Of a DNA stretch of 64,000 nt, positions 17,855-27,350 are shown piece after piece (position 1 is the stretch's first letter; each line of letters starts with the position of its first letter). A program made the position numbers and the translations under genes. Where the stretch lies: positions 1,178,001-1,242,000 of the forward strand of contig NZ_CP045488.1 in NCBI RefSeq assembly GCF_009392895.1, given 5' to 3'. Source of the stretch: Natronorubrum aibiense. GTDB taxonomy: Archaea > Halobacteriota > Halobacteria > Halobacteriales > Natrialbaceae. Below the pieces are notes generated by a model that was not told the origin of the DNA, made no database searches, and saw only the letters and a program-made list of their open reading frames with translations.

Positions 17855-18886
17855 ATGGCAGTTGGTGAATCACAACTCGAGAGCGGAACGGACGCGGTGG
17901 CCGACGAGGACGACGTCGAAGCCCGCGTCGGCTGGCGATACACCGTCGCGCGGATCAAACAGGATACGACGGCCCGATGGGGGCTGTATATCGTGGCAGC
18001 TGTGCTGAGCATCGCGGTGTACGCCGCCGTGGACAGCAACCTGTCGCTGCTCACGTTCGGACTCCTGTCGGATTTCACGTTCGCGCGGCTGTTGCCGATC
18101 TTCGATCACCCCACGTACATCCCGCCGCCGGGCGAGGGAACACAGCACATGCCGCCGTACTTTCCGCTTGCCGAACAATCGTGGAATCCGTTACCGGCTG
18201 GTGGCACGCTCGAGCATCCGCTTGGGACTGACCACACCGGTCGGGACTACTTTACGCGGATCGTCTACGGCACGCAGGTGTCGGTGTTCGTCGGCCTCGT
18301 CTCGACGTTTATCGGCCTCGCCGGCGGGACGGTGATCGGTGCCGTCGCCGGCTACTACGGTGGTCGCGTCGACGACGTGCTGATGCGACTGGTCGAGACG
18401 GTCTACGCGATCCCACCGCTGATCCTCATCATCGTCTTCACTGTCTTCATCGGCGGGGCAAACATCTGGTACGCCGTGCTCGGTGTGGGGATCGCGTTCA
18501 TCCCCGTCTTCGCCCGCATCATCCGGAGCCGAGTGCTGAGCATCCGCGAGATGGACTACATCGAAGCCGCGCGGGCGGCCGGTGTCAGGGATCGAAACAT
18601 CATCATGCGTCACGTCGTTCCCAACAGCTTCGCGCCGGTGTTGGTGTACGCGACGTTGCAGATCGGCGTGACGATCCTCATCGTAGCCGGACTCTCCTTC
18701 CTCGGCTACGGCGCACAGCCGCCAACACCGGACTGGGGCCAGATGCTCAACATCTCCCACGGCTACATGCACTCGAACGTCTGGCTCTCGATCTGGCCGG
18801 GATTGGCGATCATGATCACCATTATGGGCTTCAACCTGTTCGGCGACGGCCTGCAGGACGCCCTCGATCCCCGAATTGACGATTAA
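17855..18886 (+). CDS. Peptide-type ABC transporter permease 2 (DppC/OppC family)
   Basis: 343 residues. The first 60 residues are acidic and cytoplasmic, followed by six membrane helices and the DppC hallmark HPLGTDHTGRDYFTRIVYG. The EAA-like loop is YIEAARAAGVRDRNIIMRHVVPNS. An extra loop (about residues 75-115, with PPPGEGTQHMPPYFPL) between helix 1 and the HPLGTD motif faces the outside. The gap to permease 1 and to the ATPase downstream is 2 bases each, so the genes are in one operon. Confidence 0.93.
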   Translation: MAVGESQLESGTDAVADEDDVEARVGWRYTVARIKQDTTARWGLYIVAAVLSIAVYAAVDSNLSLLTFGLLSDFTFARLLPIFDHPTYIPPPGEGTQHMPPYFPLAEQSWNPLPAGGTLEHPLGTDHTGRDYFTRIVYGTQVSVFVGLVSTFIGLAGGTVIGAVAGYYGGRVDDVLMRLVETVYAIPPLILIIVFTVFIGGANIWYAVLGVGIAFIPVFARIIRSRVLSIREMDYIEAARAAGVRDRNIIMRHVVPNSFAPVLVYATLQIGVTILIVAGLSFLGYGAQPPTPDWGQMLNISHGYMHSNVWLSIWPGLAIMITIMGFNLFGDGLQDALDPRIDD

Positions 18887-18888
18887 CA

Positions 18889-20055
18889 ATGAGTTCAGAA
18901 CCACTCCTTCGCGTCGAGAATCTCAAGACACAGTTCTTCACGGAAGCCGGCACCGTCCGCGCCGTCGACGGCATCTCCTTCGAGGTCTACGAGGGCGAGA
19001 TCGTCGGCCTCGTCGGCGAAAGCGGCGCTGGCAAATCAGTCGCCTCGATGAGCCTACTGCGACTCGTCGAGCGCCCCGGCGAGATCGTCGCCGGCGAGGT
19101 TACCTACAAAGGCGAGACGCTCTTCGGTCTCGAGGAAGGGCCTGACGGCAATCTGCAGAAACGGGACGACATGCTCTCCAACGAGGAGATCCGGACCCGG
19201 ATTCGGGGCAACGAGATCGCCGTCATCTTCCAGGATCCGATGGAGTCGCTCAACCCCGTGTTCACCGTCGGGGGACAGCTCCGTGAGTTCATCGAACTCA
19301 ACCGCGGACTCTCGGAGGACGAGGCCCGCCGGGAGGCGATCGACATGCTTCGCGAGGTGGGTATTCCCGACCCCGAGCAACGCTACGAGGAGTACCCCCA
19401 CCAGTTCTCGGGCGGGATGCGCCAGCGCGTGCTCATCGCGATGGCGCTGGCCTGTGAACCCAGCCTCATCATCGCCGACGAGCCGACGACGGCGCTCGAC
19501 GTCACCGTCGAGGGACAGATTCTCGATCTGGTCGACGACCTCCAGAAAAAGTACGGGACGAGTTTTATCTGGGTCACCCACGATCTGGGTGTCGTTGCCG
19601 AGATCTGTGACCGCGTGAACGTGATGTATCTCGGCGAGATCGTCGAACAGGCACCGGTCGACGAACTGTTCTACGACACCAAACACCCCTACACGCAGGC
19701 CCTGCTCGAGTCGATGCCCAGACCCGATCGAACCGTCGCGGATCTCGAGCCGATCGAGGGCGTGATGCCGGAGGCGATCAATCCGCCCTCCGGCTGTCGG
19801 TTTCACCCGCGCTGTCCCGACGCGCGGGCGGTGTGCAAACGGGTCCATCCCGAGCCGAAAGTGGTCGCCGACGCCGACGGCGAGCCCCACCGGGCGGCCT
19901 GCGTAAAACACGACGTTTTCGACGTGGGCTACGACGAGAGTCCGCCGCTCGAGGGCGCGGTGGACGGCGAGGGAAGCCGACGAACCGACGAACCGCAGTC
20001 GGAACTCGCGGCGAATCCCGCCGGCGACGAGCACGGAGGTGATGGCGGTGAGTAG
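18889..20055 (+). CDS. Peptide-type ABC transporter ATPase 1 (DppD/OppD family)
   Basis: 388 residues. Walker A is GESGAGKSV, the signature is FSGGMRQR, and Walker B ends [11 protein letters not shown]. The C-terminal oligopeptide extension has the conserved cysteine cluster [15 protein letters not shown]...HRAACVKH typical of DppD/OppD. About 45 acidic, low-complexity residues close the protein. It overlaps the second ATPase gene by 14 bases, which points to translational coupling of the two halves of the ATPase heterodimer. Confidence 0.94.
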   Translation: MSSEPLLRVENLKTQFFTEAGTVRAVDGISFEVYEGEIVGLVGESGAGKSVASMSLLRLVERPGEIVAGEVTYKGETLFGLEEGPDGNLQKRDDMLSNEEIRTRIRGNEIAVIFQDPMESLNPVFTVGGQLREFIELNRGLSEDEARREAIDMLREVGIPDPEQRYEEYPHQFSGGMRQRVLIAMALACEPSLIIADEPTTALDVTVEGQILDLVDDLQKKYGTSFIWVTHDLGVVAEICDRVNVMYLGEIVEQAPVDELFYDTKHPYTQALLESMPRPDRTVADLEPIEGVMPEAINPPSGCRFHPRCPDARAVCKRVHPEPKVVADADGEPHRAACVKHDVFDVGYDESPPLEGAVDGEGSRRTDEPQSELAANPAGDEHGGDGGE

Positions 20056-21382
20056 CGACTTGCGCACGAGCGAGGCGCGCGACGCTGACCGGGACGGGCC
20101 GTTGCTCGAACTCGAGGGCGTCTCGAAGTACTTCGGTCAGGGCTCCGGCCTTTTCGGCGGGTTGCAGTACGATCCGGACACGTTCCCGCCGATCAGCGTC
20201 GATCGCGAGCGGGTGGAAGCAGTCGACGACGTCTCCCTCGAGATCCAGCCCGGCGAGACACTCGGGCTAGTCGGCGAGTCCGGCTGTGGCAAGTCGACGC
20301 TCGGCCGGACGATCCTGCGCCTGCTCGAGCCGACGGACGGCGAGATTCTCTTCAGAGGGGAGAACCTCGCGGATCTCAGCGGCGAGGAACTCCGCCAGAT
20401 GCGCTCGGAACTGCAGATGATCTTCCAGGATCCCCAGTCCTCGCTCGATCCGCGGATGAAAGTCGGCCAGATCATCGAGGAGCCGATGCGCGCCCACGGG
20501 ATGCTCGATGACGAGGGCCGAGAGGCACGAGCGAAAGAACTCCTCGAGAAAGTCGGGCTCGACCCGCGCCACTACAACCGCTACCCCCACGCCTTCTCCG
20601 GCGGCCAGCGCCAGCGGATCAACCTTGCACGAGCGCTGTCGGTCGATCCGGAGTTCGTCGTCTGTGACGAACCCGTCTCCGCGCTCGACGTCTCGATTCA
20701 GGCGCAGGTACTGAACACGATGGAGCGGCTCCAAGAGGAGTTCGGGCTCACCTACCTCTTCATCGCCCACGACCTCTCCGTGATTCGCCACATCTCCGAC
20801 CGCGTCGCGGTGATGTATCTCGGCCACATCGTCGAAGTCGCCGAGAAAGAGGAACTGTTCGAAAACCCCCAGCACCCGTACACGAAGGCGTTACTCGAGT
20901 CGATTCCCGTCCCCGATCCACGGGAGTCGGGCGCACGTGGCGTCCTCGAGGGCGAGGTGCCGAGTCCGACGGAGCCGCCCTCTGGCTGTCGATTCCGGAC
21001 CCGGTGTCCGGAACTGATCGCCCCCGAGGCGTACGACCTGACCGAAGCGGAGTGGTCGCACACACGGGCGTTCATGCGCGCCGTCAAGCGACGGACGTTC
21101 GAACCGATGTCAGCCGCCGAGTTGCGCCGGGAGTTCTTCGGCGGCGACCTCCCGGGCGGGGAGGCCGGTGAGATCGTCGCGGATGCGATCGACATGATCG
21201 CCACGGACAGCGACCACGGCGGCGAGTCGGCCGACGACCGCAGCGACTGGACTGCCGCGACCGACCTGCTCCTCGAGTCGTTCGCCGAACGGAGTATCTG
21301 TGCGCGCGAACGACCCGCGTACGACCTCGAGCCGGTCCACGGATCGGGAGCACACTTCGCGGCGTGTCACCGCCGTCGGTGA
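20042..21382 (+). CDS. Peptide-type ABC transporter ATPase 2 (DppF/OppF family)
   Basis: 446 residues. Walker A is GESGCGKST, the signature is FSGGQRQR, Walker B is [12 protein letters not shown]. Two insertions are unusual: about 35 residues between the first strand and the [12 protein letters not shown] block, and about 85 residues in the cysteine-containing C-terminal extension, between [12 protein letters not shown] and the terminal ICARERP...FAACH. Without these it matches DppF well. It is the last gene of the operon. Confidence 0.92.
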   Translation: MAVSSDLRTSEARDADRDGPLLELEGVSKYFGQGSGLFGGLQYDPDTFPPISVDRERVEAVDDVSLEIQPGETLGLVGESGCGKSTLGRTILRLLEPTDGEILFRGENLADLSGEELRQMRSELQMIFQDPQSSLDPRMKVGQIIEEPMRAHGMLDDEGREARAKELLEKVGLDPRHYNRYPHAFSGGQRQRINLARALSVDPEFVVCDEPVSALDVSIQAQVLNTMERLQEEFGLTYLFIAHDLSVIRHISDRVAVMYLGHIVEVAEKEELFENPQHPYTKALLESIPVPDPRESGARGVLEGEVPSPTEPPSGCRFRTRCPELIAPEAYDLTEAEWSHTRAFMRAVKRRTFEPMSAAELRREFFGGDLPGGEAGEIVADAIDMIATDSDHGGESADDRSDWTAATDLLLESFAERSICARERPAYDLEPVHGSGAHFAACHRRR

Positions 21383-21600
21383 TTGAGTAGCATCGACTCG
21401 GCATAAATATCTGATTACATACAATTGTGAATAGTCCGCTAGCCTCACGAAAGTGGTCCAGCTAATCGACTGTATATCGTGCTGACATCGCCTGAGGCGT
21501 TTGTTTACGACGCTGGACCAATCGCGACGTGTGGCGTCTGAACAACACGATCTTTCATCTCGAAAATACTTATGTATCCCCCGTCGCTATTTACTCATGT

Positions 21601-21759
21601 ATGAGTAAGATCCTTGCAGCAGTCACGGCAGGCACGCAGCGAATTGCAAAGGCACGACGAACGGTCGCCCACTCCCCGCAGTTCGGCGACGACCAGTCGG
21701 CGGACGAGGACGGGCGCCCAACGACGCGAATTCCCCCGGGTGGCTTCCTCACCGGGTGA
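21601..21759 (+). CDS. Small hypothetical protein
   Basis: 52 residues, MSKILAAVTAGTQRIAKARR at the start and TTRIPPGGFLTG at the end. The ATG at 21601 follows an AT-rich stretch (aaaatacttatgtatc near 21563) that could be the promoter. The N-terminus is basic and amphipathic, the middle acidic. I do not know the family; its size and composition fit a real haloarchaeal micro-protein, but evidence is modest. Confidence 0.4.
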   Translation: MSKILAAVTAGTQRIAKARRTVAHSPQFGDDQSADEDGRPTTRIPPGGFLTG

Positions 21760-21833
21760 GGGAGCGATTCATGACCACCGCTCGCGGTCCCGCTCGTTTT
21801 CTCTGCAGTTGATCGAAGCCGATCAGGTCGACC

Positions 21834-22340
21834 TCACTCGAGGACCGACGACGGATGCTTGAGGTAGACGTCCTGTTCGGTCACCCGCTGGTAGAGTTCG
21901 TACAGCGTCTCGACCGCCGTCTCGTTCGGAGTGAACCGGATGTGGGGCGCGGAGTGATAGCCGCGACAGCTGATCAGAAAGAAGTACAGCGTCCGATGGT
22001 GGGCCGGCGTCGCGTCGACCACACCCAGCGACCGCCCGCCGAGGTCGTCCGAGAAGTCGTTGAGCAGCGCCGCAATATCGTCTTGAAGCTGTTCGTCCGG
22101 GCGATACCGTGGAATTCCGAACGTCTGTTGCATGTACGTCGTCGCCGCCTCGAGAAACGGGTTCGAATCTAACCCGGTCGGATCGACGGTCTGGAACGTC
22201 TCGTACAACTCGAGGACGGTCGAGAGTTCGTCGCGCGTGACGGCGATCGGTAACACCGGCTCCCCGCGGGGCAGCGAGTAGTCGGGAAACGCGTGGGAGC
22301 TCGGGTCGGGAAGTTGGGCGAAGACGTGCTCGAGCGACAT
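21834..22340 (-). CDS. Conserved haloarchaeal hypothetical protein
   Basis: 168 residues from the ATG at 22340 (MSLEHVFAQLPDPSSHAFPDY). Soluble, mixed alpha/beta, with a block LFFLISCRGYHSAPHIRFTPNETAVETLYELYQRVTEQDVYLK-like end (read LYFFLISCRGYHSAPH). An internal segment GIPRYRPDEQLQDDIAALLNDFSDD is helical. I cannot assign a function. Convergent with the small gene at 21601. Confidence 0.6.
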   Translation of the reverse strand: MSLEHVFAQLPDPSSHAFPDYSLPRGEPVLPIAVTRDELSTVLELYETFQTVDPTGLDSNPFLEAATTYMQQTFGIPRYRPDEQLQDDIAALLNDFSDDLGGRSLGVVDATPAHHRTLYFFLISCRGYHSAPHIRFTPNETAVETLYELYQRVTEQDVYLKHPSSVLE

Positions 22341-22411
22341 ATGTGGTACCACGACACACTCGCCTAAACGGTTACTGGTGGCAGGCAAGCGACAGATACA
22401 GTGACAGCGTT

Positions 22412-22474
22412 TCAGACGGGCTGTTGTCCCGACGTCCCAGTGTACCCGCGACCGTGATCGATTGCACCGGCACT
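22412..22474 (+). repeat. Possible interspersed repeat R2, copy
   Basis: ACGGGCTGTTGTCCCGA followed by a CCCAG...ACCCGCGACC stretch in the gap between two minus-strand genes. It resembles 9067-9083 and, inverted, 40210-40279. The similarity is partial and found by eye. Confidence 0.4.
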
Positions 22475-22492
22475 GACGGGTGACCGCTCGTC

Positions 22493-23023
22493 TCAGTCGG
22501 TGTCGCGTTCGATCCGGATCGTCGTCGAATCACTCGGTCGAGGACGGTCGTCACCGGTCGCGACGAACGCCCGCAGTTCGTACTCGCCGGGGTCGGGCAG
22601 AATCGATTCGCGCCTCGTCCCCTCGCCCGCGCGCTCGAATCGGCCGTTCCACGTGACCGAAAGCCGTTTGCGTTCGCCGCCGCCGAAGCGAAACGTCGAG
22701 GGGCGATCGCGGGTGAAGCGACGTTCGTCGCTGGCCTCGAGGATGCCGTCGACCGTCCACCCCCAGCGCCGCTGTCGGGGCGTCGGTATCGAAATCGGCA
22801 CCGGCAGCCGGTTTCGAAACTCGACGGTGAGTTCGACGGGGTCGTCGGGTGCGTAAACGTCCCGATCGGTCTCGAGCGAGACGGTAACGGCACGCCGGGC
22901 GAGCGCCGTCGGCACGAGTGCCGACAGCAGCGTCACGACAGTGTACCGCGAGTCGTCGCTTTCGTGCCCGAACTCGTCGCCTGCATCGGTCCCGGCGTCG
23001 TGCGGTGGCTGTGGGCCGACCAT
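22493..23023 (-). CDS. Hypothetical protein with Ig-like (BsuPI-like) beta domain
   Basis: 176 residues. After an acidic N-terminus a hydrophobic stretch (YTVVTLLSALVPTALA) is followed by a beta-sandwich pattern: VTVSLETDRDVYAPDDPVELTVEFRNRLPVPISI, RRWGWTVDG, and DPGEYELRAFVATG. This alternation of DxxxY...VxLTVxFxN resembles intracellular proteinase inhibitor (BsuPI) folds. Partner and role are unknown. The hydrophobic stretch is short for a true membrane anchor. Confidence 0.55.
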   Translation of the reverse strand: MVGPQPPHDAGTDAGDEFGHESDDSRYTVVTLLSALVPTALARRAVTVSLETDRDVYAPDDPVELTVEFRNRLPVPISIPTPRQRRWGWTVDGILEASDERRFTRDRPSTFRFGGGERKRLSVTWNGRFERAGEGTRRESILPDPGEYELRAFVATGDDRPRPSDSTTIRIERDTD

Positions 23024-23180
23024 CGAGTGAGACGTGACCGCTTACCTACTAAATTGTACGGTCAACCCGGCAATTGAATAGTGATCGATCGTGTGGAATA
23101 GGCGGTGACACGGCCGTTATCAGGGGAAACGGATGTCCAAGAACGGTTATTGCAGTACGGTTCCTCCATCTGGTTACAGA

Positions 23181-23630
23181 ATGTTACCTGTAATCGAAAC
23201 GCTTCCGCTCCAGACCATCGATGGCCCCTTCGCGGGTGAACTGTTCCTCGTCGCACGCGTGCTGTTCGGCGGGATCATCGCGTTCATGGGTCTGAATCAC
23301 TTCCTCGATCTCGAGACCACCACGGGATACGCTGAAATGAAAGGCGTTCCAGCACCGACGCTCTCGGTACTGCTCTCCGGGGTCGTCCTCGTACTGGGCG
23401 GGCTCGGTGTCGCGCTCGGACTGTTCCCAGCGCTCGCGGCGGGCTCACTCGCGGTGTTCCTGCTCGTCACGACGCCGCTGATGCACGACTTCTGGGCCGT
23501 CCCGGACGACCAGCAACAGAGCGAACTCACGGCGTTTATGAAAAACGTCGGTCTGTTCGCTGGCACGCTGGTGGTTCTCGCGGTCAGCACCCTCGAGTGG
23601 CCGTACGCGCTCGGAATCGGGCTGGTCTGA
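23181..23630 (+). CDS. DoxX-family membrane protein
   Basis: 149 residues from the ATG at 23181, preferred since the upstream frame is not protein-like. Four membrane helices, with the DoxX-like features LFLVARVLFGGIIAFMGLNHF in helix 1, GVPAPTLSVLLSGVVLVLGGLGVALG in the middle, and MHDFWAVPDDQQQSELTAFMKN before the last helix. Proteins of this group are membrane partners of quinol or thiol redox systems; the exact role is not known here. Confidence 0.75.
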   Translation: MLPVIETLPLQTIDGPFAGELFLVARVLFGGIIAFMGLNHFLDLETTTGYAEMKGVPAPTLSVLLSGVVLVLGGLGVALGLFPALAAGSLAVFLLVTTPLMHDFWAVPDDQQQSELTAFMKNVGLFAGTLVVLAVSTLEWPYALGIGLV

Positions 23631-23689
23631 CCGACAAATCCTGACACACGAGTCGAAAAGCAATCGCTATTCCCTGTCCCAACCCCCAC

Positions 23690-23827
23690 TTATCGCCAAG
23701 CCGGCAGCGTCGGCGCGTCGTCCGCCTGCATCGAAAGCCAGGCTCCGTCGGCCGAAATGTCGGCGATGACGTATTCCGCACCCGAATCGCTCGAGTCGAT
23801 CGAACCGACGATGGTGTCGGACGTCAT
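23690..23827 (-). CDS. Small conserved haloarchaeal protein
   Basis: 45 residues from the ATG at 23827 (MTSDTIVGSIDSSDSGAEYV), ending LSMQADDAPTLPAWR. An in-frame ATG at 23848 is an alternative. A strong TATA box (tttatatatg, minus strand, about 23868-23878) is 40-50 bases upstream of the start, which supports expression. The residues AEYVIADISADGAWLSM look like a small beta hairpin. No known function. Confidence 0.55.
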   Translation of the reverse strand: MTSDTIVGSIDSSDSGAEYVIADISADGAWLSMQADDAPTLPAWR

Positions 23828-23867
23828 GGTGTGGGAGTGTGTCACCATGTATGAGAGTGACACCCAC

Positions 23868-23878
23868 CCATATATAAA
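23868..23878 (-). promoter_or_regulatory. TATA box of the small gene at 23690-23827
   Basis: Minus-strand tttatatatgg in a 58-base AT-richer patch between divergent genes. Expected transcription start is about 25 bases downstream, near 23845. Confidence 0.55.
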
Positions 23879-23948
23879 CTCGTCGAATTGGACTATCCGG
23901 TGAACCGACAAATCGAACGCGGCGATCGCGGACGTGCGAAACATTGGG

Positions 23949-23955
23949 TTTATAC
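23949..23955 (+). promoter_or_regulatory. TATA box of the CBS-domain/glyS operon
   Basis: tttatac, 25 bases before the ATG at 23980. The spacing implies a leaderless mRNA starting at the start codon. Confidence 0.6.
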
Positions 23956-23979
23956 TCATTTTGGCCGTACGGTGGGGAT

Positions 23980-24831
23980 ATGAACGTAGCCGACGCGATG
24001 ACGCCTCGTGAGGACGTGGTTACCGTCGAACTGCCCGGCACTCGATCGGACGTCCTCGAGTACCTCCAGGAGCAGTCGTTTTCCTCCGTTCCGGTCGTCA
24101 AACCGACCGACAACGGTCCTGAGTACCGTGGGTTGGTTTCGCGAGATGCCCTGATCGAACAGCCAGACGAAGACCAGCTCGTCATGCTGATGGACGACGT
24201 CCCGACGACGACGGCCGAGACGTCGCTTGAGGACGTCGCGCGGACGATGGTCGAAGAGGGTGCTCGCCGCGTCCCGGTCGTCGACGGGGAGTTCGAAGGG
24301 ATCGTCACGGTGACTGACGTGGTCCACGCCATCGCGACGGGCGATCAGGCAACCGAGGGCGTCGTCGAGGCCCTCGCAAGCGAGAACGTGAACACGACCT
24401 ACGAAGGCGCACCGCTGCCGGTTGCCGAACGGGAACTCTTCTACGCGAACGTCCCCTACACCGTTGCGCTGTCCGACGACGGACGGATGAGCGGCGTCCT
24501 CACCGAGGTCGACATCATCGACGTCGCCCGCATCGTCGAGGGCGAGGAGTCGACGGGCGACAACTTCCCCGATCAGGATTCGGAGTGGTCCTGGGAGGGC
24601 ATCAAAGCCGTCGGCAGCCGCTATCTCCCAACGCGGGACATCGAGCTGCCGACCGGCCCCGTCAGCGAGTTCATGAGCGACGACGTGGTGACGGTCTCGG
24701 CTCAAACGAGCGTTCAGGAGGCTGCACAGCGCATGATCAGCAACGACATCGAACAGATCCCGATGCTCACCGGCGAACAGCTCGTCGGTATCGTCCGCGA
24801 CATCGATCTGCTGGAGGCTTTGTATGAGTGA
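23980..24831 (+). CDS. Protein with four CBS motifs (two Bateman modules)
   Basis: 283 residues from the ATG at 23980, placed by the TATA box just upstream. Repeated signals such as MTPREDVVTVELPGTRSDVLEYLQEQSFSSVPVV, TSLEDVARTMVEEGARRVPVVDGEFEGIVTVTDVV and MSDDVVTVSAQTSVQEAAQRMISNDIEQIPML are CBS units. Such proteins bind adenine nucleotides or SAM and act as energy sensors. The end overlaps glyS by 8 bases, so this sensor is cotranslated with glycyl-tRNA synthetase; a direct link is speculative. Confidence 0.88.
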   Translation: MNVADAMTPREDVVTVELPGTRSDVLEYLQEQSFSSVPVVKPTDNGPEYRGLVSRDALIEQPDEDQLVMLMDDVPTTTAETSLEDVARTMVEEGARRVPVVDGEFEGIVTVTDVVHAIATGDQATEGVVEALASENVNTTYEGAPLPVAERELFYANVPYTVALSDDGRMSGVLTEVDIIDVARIVEGEESTGDNFPDQDSEWSWEGIKAVGSRYLPTRDIELPTGPVSEFMSDDVVTVSAQTSVQEAAQRMISNDIEQIPMLTGEQLVGIVRDIDLLEALYE

Positions 24832-26608
24832 GAACCAACAGGCGGAGACGAGCGAATCGGCGACCGACCAGACGAGCGAGAAGTTAGTCGAACTGGCCAA
24901 ACGCCGCGGCTACTTCTTCCAGTCGTCGGGTTCTTACGGTAGCGTCGGCGGCTTCTACACGTTCGGCCCACAGGGAGCGGCCCTGAAAGGCAACATCGAA
25001 GACGCCTGGCGCGACCGCTTTGCGCTCGCCGAGGGCAACATGGAGATCGACGCGCCGACGATCATGCCCGAACCCGTCTTCGAAGCCTCGGGCCACCTCG
25101 AGGGCTTCGACGACATGCTGATCGAATGTCCCGACTGTGGGACGAGCAGCCGCGCGGACCACCTCGTCGAGGACAACACGATGTACGAGGATGCCGAGAG
25201 CCTCGAGATTCCGGAGGTCGAAGAGATCATCGCCGAGTACGAACTCGTCTGTCCCGACTGCGGTGCCGGCCTCGCGGGCGTCGCCGTTGAGGATTTCAAC
25301 CTCATGTTCGCGACCAACATCGGCCCCGGTGACTCCCAGCCGGGCTATCTGCGCCCCGAGACGGCGCAAGGTATCTTCGTCGAGTTCCCCCGACTCAAGG
25401 AGTACGCTCGCAACCAGCTTCCGTTCGGCGTCACCCAGATCGGTCGGGCCTACCGCAACGAGATCAGCCCGCGACGGTCGATCATCCGCACCCGCGAGTT
25501 CACGCAGGCCGAACTCGAGTACTTCATCGACCCAGAGGAAGACGAACCCGACCTTTCGGCGGTCGAAGACGTCGAAGTGACGCTCTACCCCGCCACCGAG
25601 CAGAACGACGAGGACGGCGACGAGATCCAGACGACGATCGGTGACGCCGTCGCCGACGACGTGATCGCCAGTCCGTGGGTCGCCTACTTCCTCGGCGTCG
25701 CCAAGCCGTGGTACGAGGCCGTCGGCGTCGATATGGACCGGTTCCGCTTCCGCCAGCACCTCTCGGGTGAGCGCGCCCACTACGCGAGCGACTGCTGGGA
25801 CGCCGAAAGCGAGATCGACGGCAACTGGATCGAGATGGCCGGCTTCGCCTACCGCGGCGATTACGACCTCTCGAAACACAGCGAACACTCCGGTGACCGC
25901 TTTACCGTCTTCAAGCAGTACGACGAACCGAAGACGGTCGAGCGCGCCACCGTCGACCCCAACATGAGCTACCTCGGTCCCGAGTTCGGCGGCGACGCAG
26001 GGGCTGTCGTGGAGGAACTCGAGGCACTCGCAGCCCGCGATCGCACCGCCTTCGAGGGCGATACGGTCGAATTCGAACTCGAGGGCGAGACCTACGAGAT
26101 CCCCGTCGAGAAAACCGGCTTCGCGGTCGAAGAGCAGACCGAATCCGGTGAGCACATCATCCCCCACGTCGTCGAGCCCTCCTTCGGTGTGGACCGGCTC
26201 GTCTACACCGTCCTTCACCACGCCTACCGGGAAGACGAGGTCGACGACGAGGAGCGAACCTACCTCGAACTCGAGCCCGAAGTCGCCCCGACGTTCGTCG
26301 GCGTCTTCCCGCTGCAAAGCGACGCGGAACTCGAGGCCCAGGCTGACGAGATCGTCGACGACCTTCGCGAGGCCGGGCTGTCAATCACCTACGACGACTC
26401 GGGCAACATCGGGCGGCGCTACCGCCGACAGGACGAGGTCGGGACGCCGTTCTGTGTGACGGTCGACTACGAGACCGTCGAGGCCGACGAGACGACCGTC
26501 ACGGTCCGCGAGCGAGACACGACCGACCAGAAGCGCCTCCCAGTCGACGACCTCGCGGAGACGCTGTCGGCGATCCGCGAAGGAGACCTCGAGTTCGAGG
26601 ACCTATGA
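24824..26608 (+). CDS. glyS: Glycyl-tRNA synthetase (class II, alpha2 type)
   Basis: 594 residues. After an acidic leader come [26 protein letters not shown], the zinc-ribbon pairs CPDCGTSS and CPDCGAGL, motif 2 [24 protein letters not shown], motif 3 [16 protein letters not shown], and a C-terminal anticodon-binding domain ([27 protein letters not shown]). It charges tRNA-Gly. The TGA stop is shared with the first bases of the transposon right end at 26606, so an insertion lies immediately behind this essential gene without damaging it. Confidence 0.97.
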   Translation: MSENQQAETSESATDQTSEKLVELAKRRGYFFQSSGSYGSVGGFYTFGPQGAALKGNIEDAWRDRFALAEGNMEIDAPTIMPEPVFEASGHLEGFDDMLIECPDCGTSSRADHLVEDNTMYEDAESLEIPEVEEIIAEYELVCPDCGAGLAGVAVEDFNLMFATNIGPGDSQPGYLRPETAQGIFVEFPRLKEYARNQLPFGVTQIGRAYRNEISPRRSIIRTREFTQAELEYFIDPEEDEPDLSAVEDVEVTLYPATEQNDEDGDEIQTTIGDAVADDVIASPWVAYFLGVAKPWYEAVGVDMDRFRFRQHLSGERAHYASDCWDAESEIDGNWIEMAGFAYRGDYDLSKHSEHSGDRFTVFKQYDEPKTVERATVDPNMSYLGPEFGGDAGAVVEELEALAARDRTAFEGDTVEFELEGETYEIPVEKTGFAVEEQTESGEHIIPHVVEPSFGVDRLVYTVLHHAYREDEVDDEERTYLELEPEVAPTFVGVFPLQSDAELEAQADEIVDDLREAGLSITYDDSGNIGRRYRRQDEVGTPFCVTVDYETVEADETTVTVRERDTTDQKRLPVDDLAETLSAIREGDLEFEDL

Positions 26609-26640
26609 CATCCTCCGCGCCCTGAAGGGCGCGGTTTCCT
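26606..26640 (-). repeat. Right end of the first tnpB element
   Basis: On the plus strand TGACATCCTC is followed by a perfect 8-bp hairpin CCGCGCCC/GGGCGCGG (26615-26634) with a TGAA loop, then a TTTCCTCC motif. The same layout is found at 57961 and, inverted, at 27890-27918. In IS200/IS605-type elements this end also encodes the guide RNA scaffold used by TnpB. Confidence 0.75.
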
Positions 26641-27350
26641 CCGTGGGAGTCTCGGCTATGCTGATTCCCCGGAGGCAACATTCCCGTTGTGGTGGACGGT
26701 ACTCGGGTCTGTGCGCTGTTCTTTGGGACTTTCGCGAGGGTGTGGTGTCCCCGACCAATCGTGGTCGTCCCACTCGAACCGCACGGGCCGTGCCATCGGC
26801 CTGACTGCCTGTTCTGTATGCCGCTCCAGGAACGTTTCTGACGCTGTAAGGTCGGCGTGACCTTCGAACCCACACACGGACAGGTGAGCATGTCTCGATT
26901 CCGTGTCGTTCTATCCGTACCGCTACACTGCGGGCATTCTTGACTCGTCCACGCTTCCGACCGAACTTCGATCGTAATCCCGTACTCTTCGGCGGTACAG
27001 GCCAGTCGCTCGGTGAACTGTTTGAACGCCCAGAAGTTGTGTGTCTTGGCGTTGGTTTCGACCGACCAGTGCGTGTCCAGCACGTCGGTCAATCCACCGA
27101 TATACACCGTATCCACACCATCTTCGTACAGGCGCTCCAGCAGGTCACGACACAGTGATTCTTGAGCGTGATCGCGGCGACGAGTTCGTTTGCGGTACAG
27201 CCGCCGGATACGCTTGCTGCTGTATCGACCTTCCGGCAGCTTGGACTGCAACTGGGCTATCTCTCGTGTCATCTCACGGAAACGGTCGAACAGATCTCGA
27301 CCTTCGTATAGGTATTGTTCACCGGTCATGGTGGTACAGGCGACGAGATT

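Noticed and set aside
26603-27329. Reading 26499-27329 as one intact protein
   Set aside because: After LTCPC the frame leaves the TnpB reading; the true continuation is in another frame. It is a frameshifted tnpB, not a new gene.
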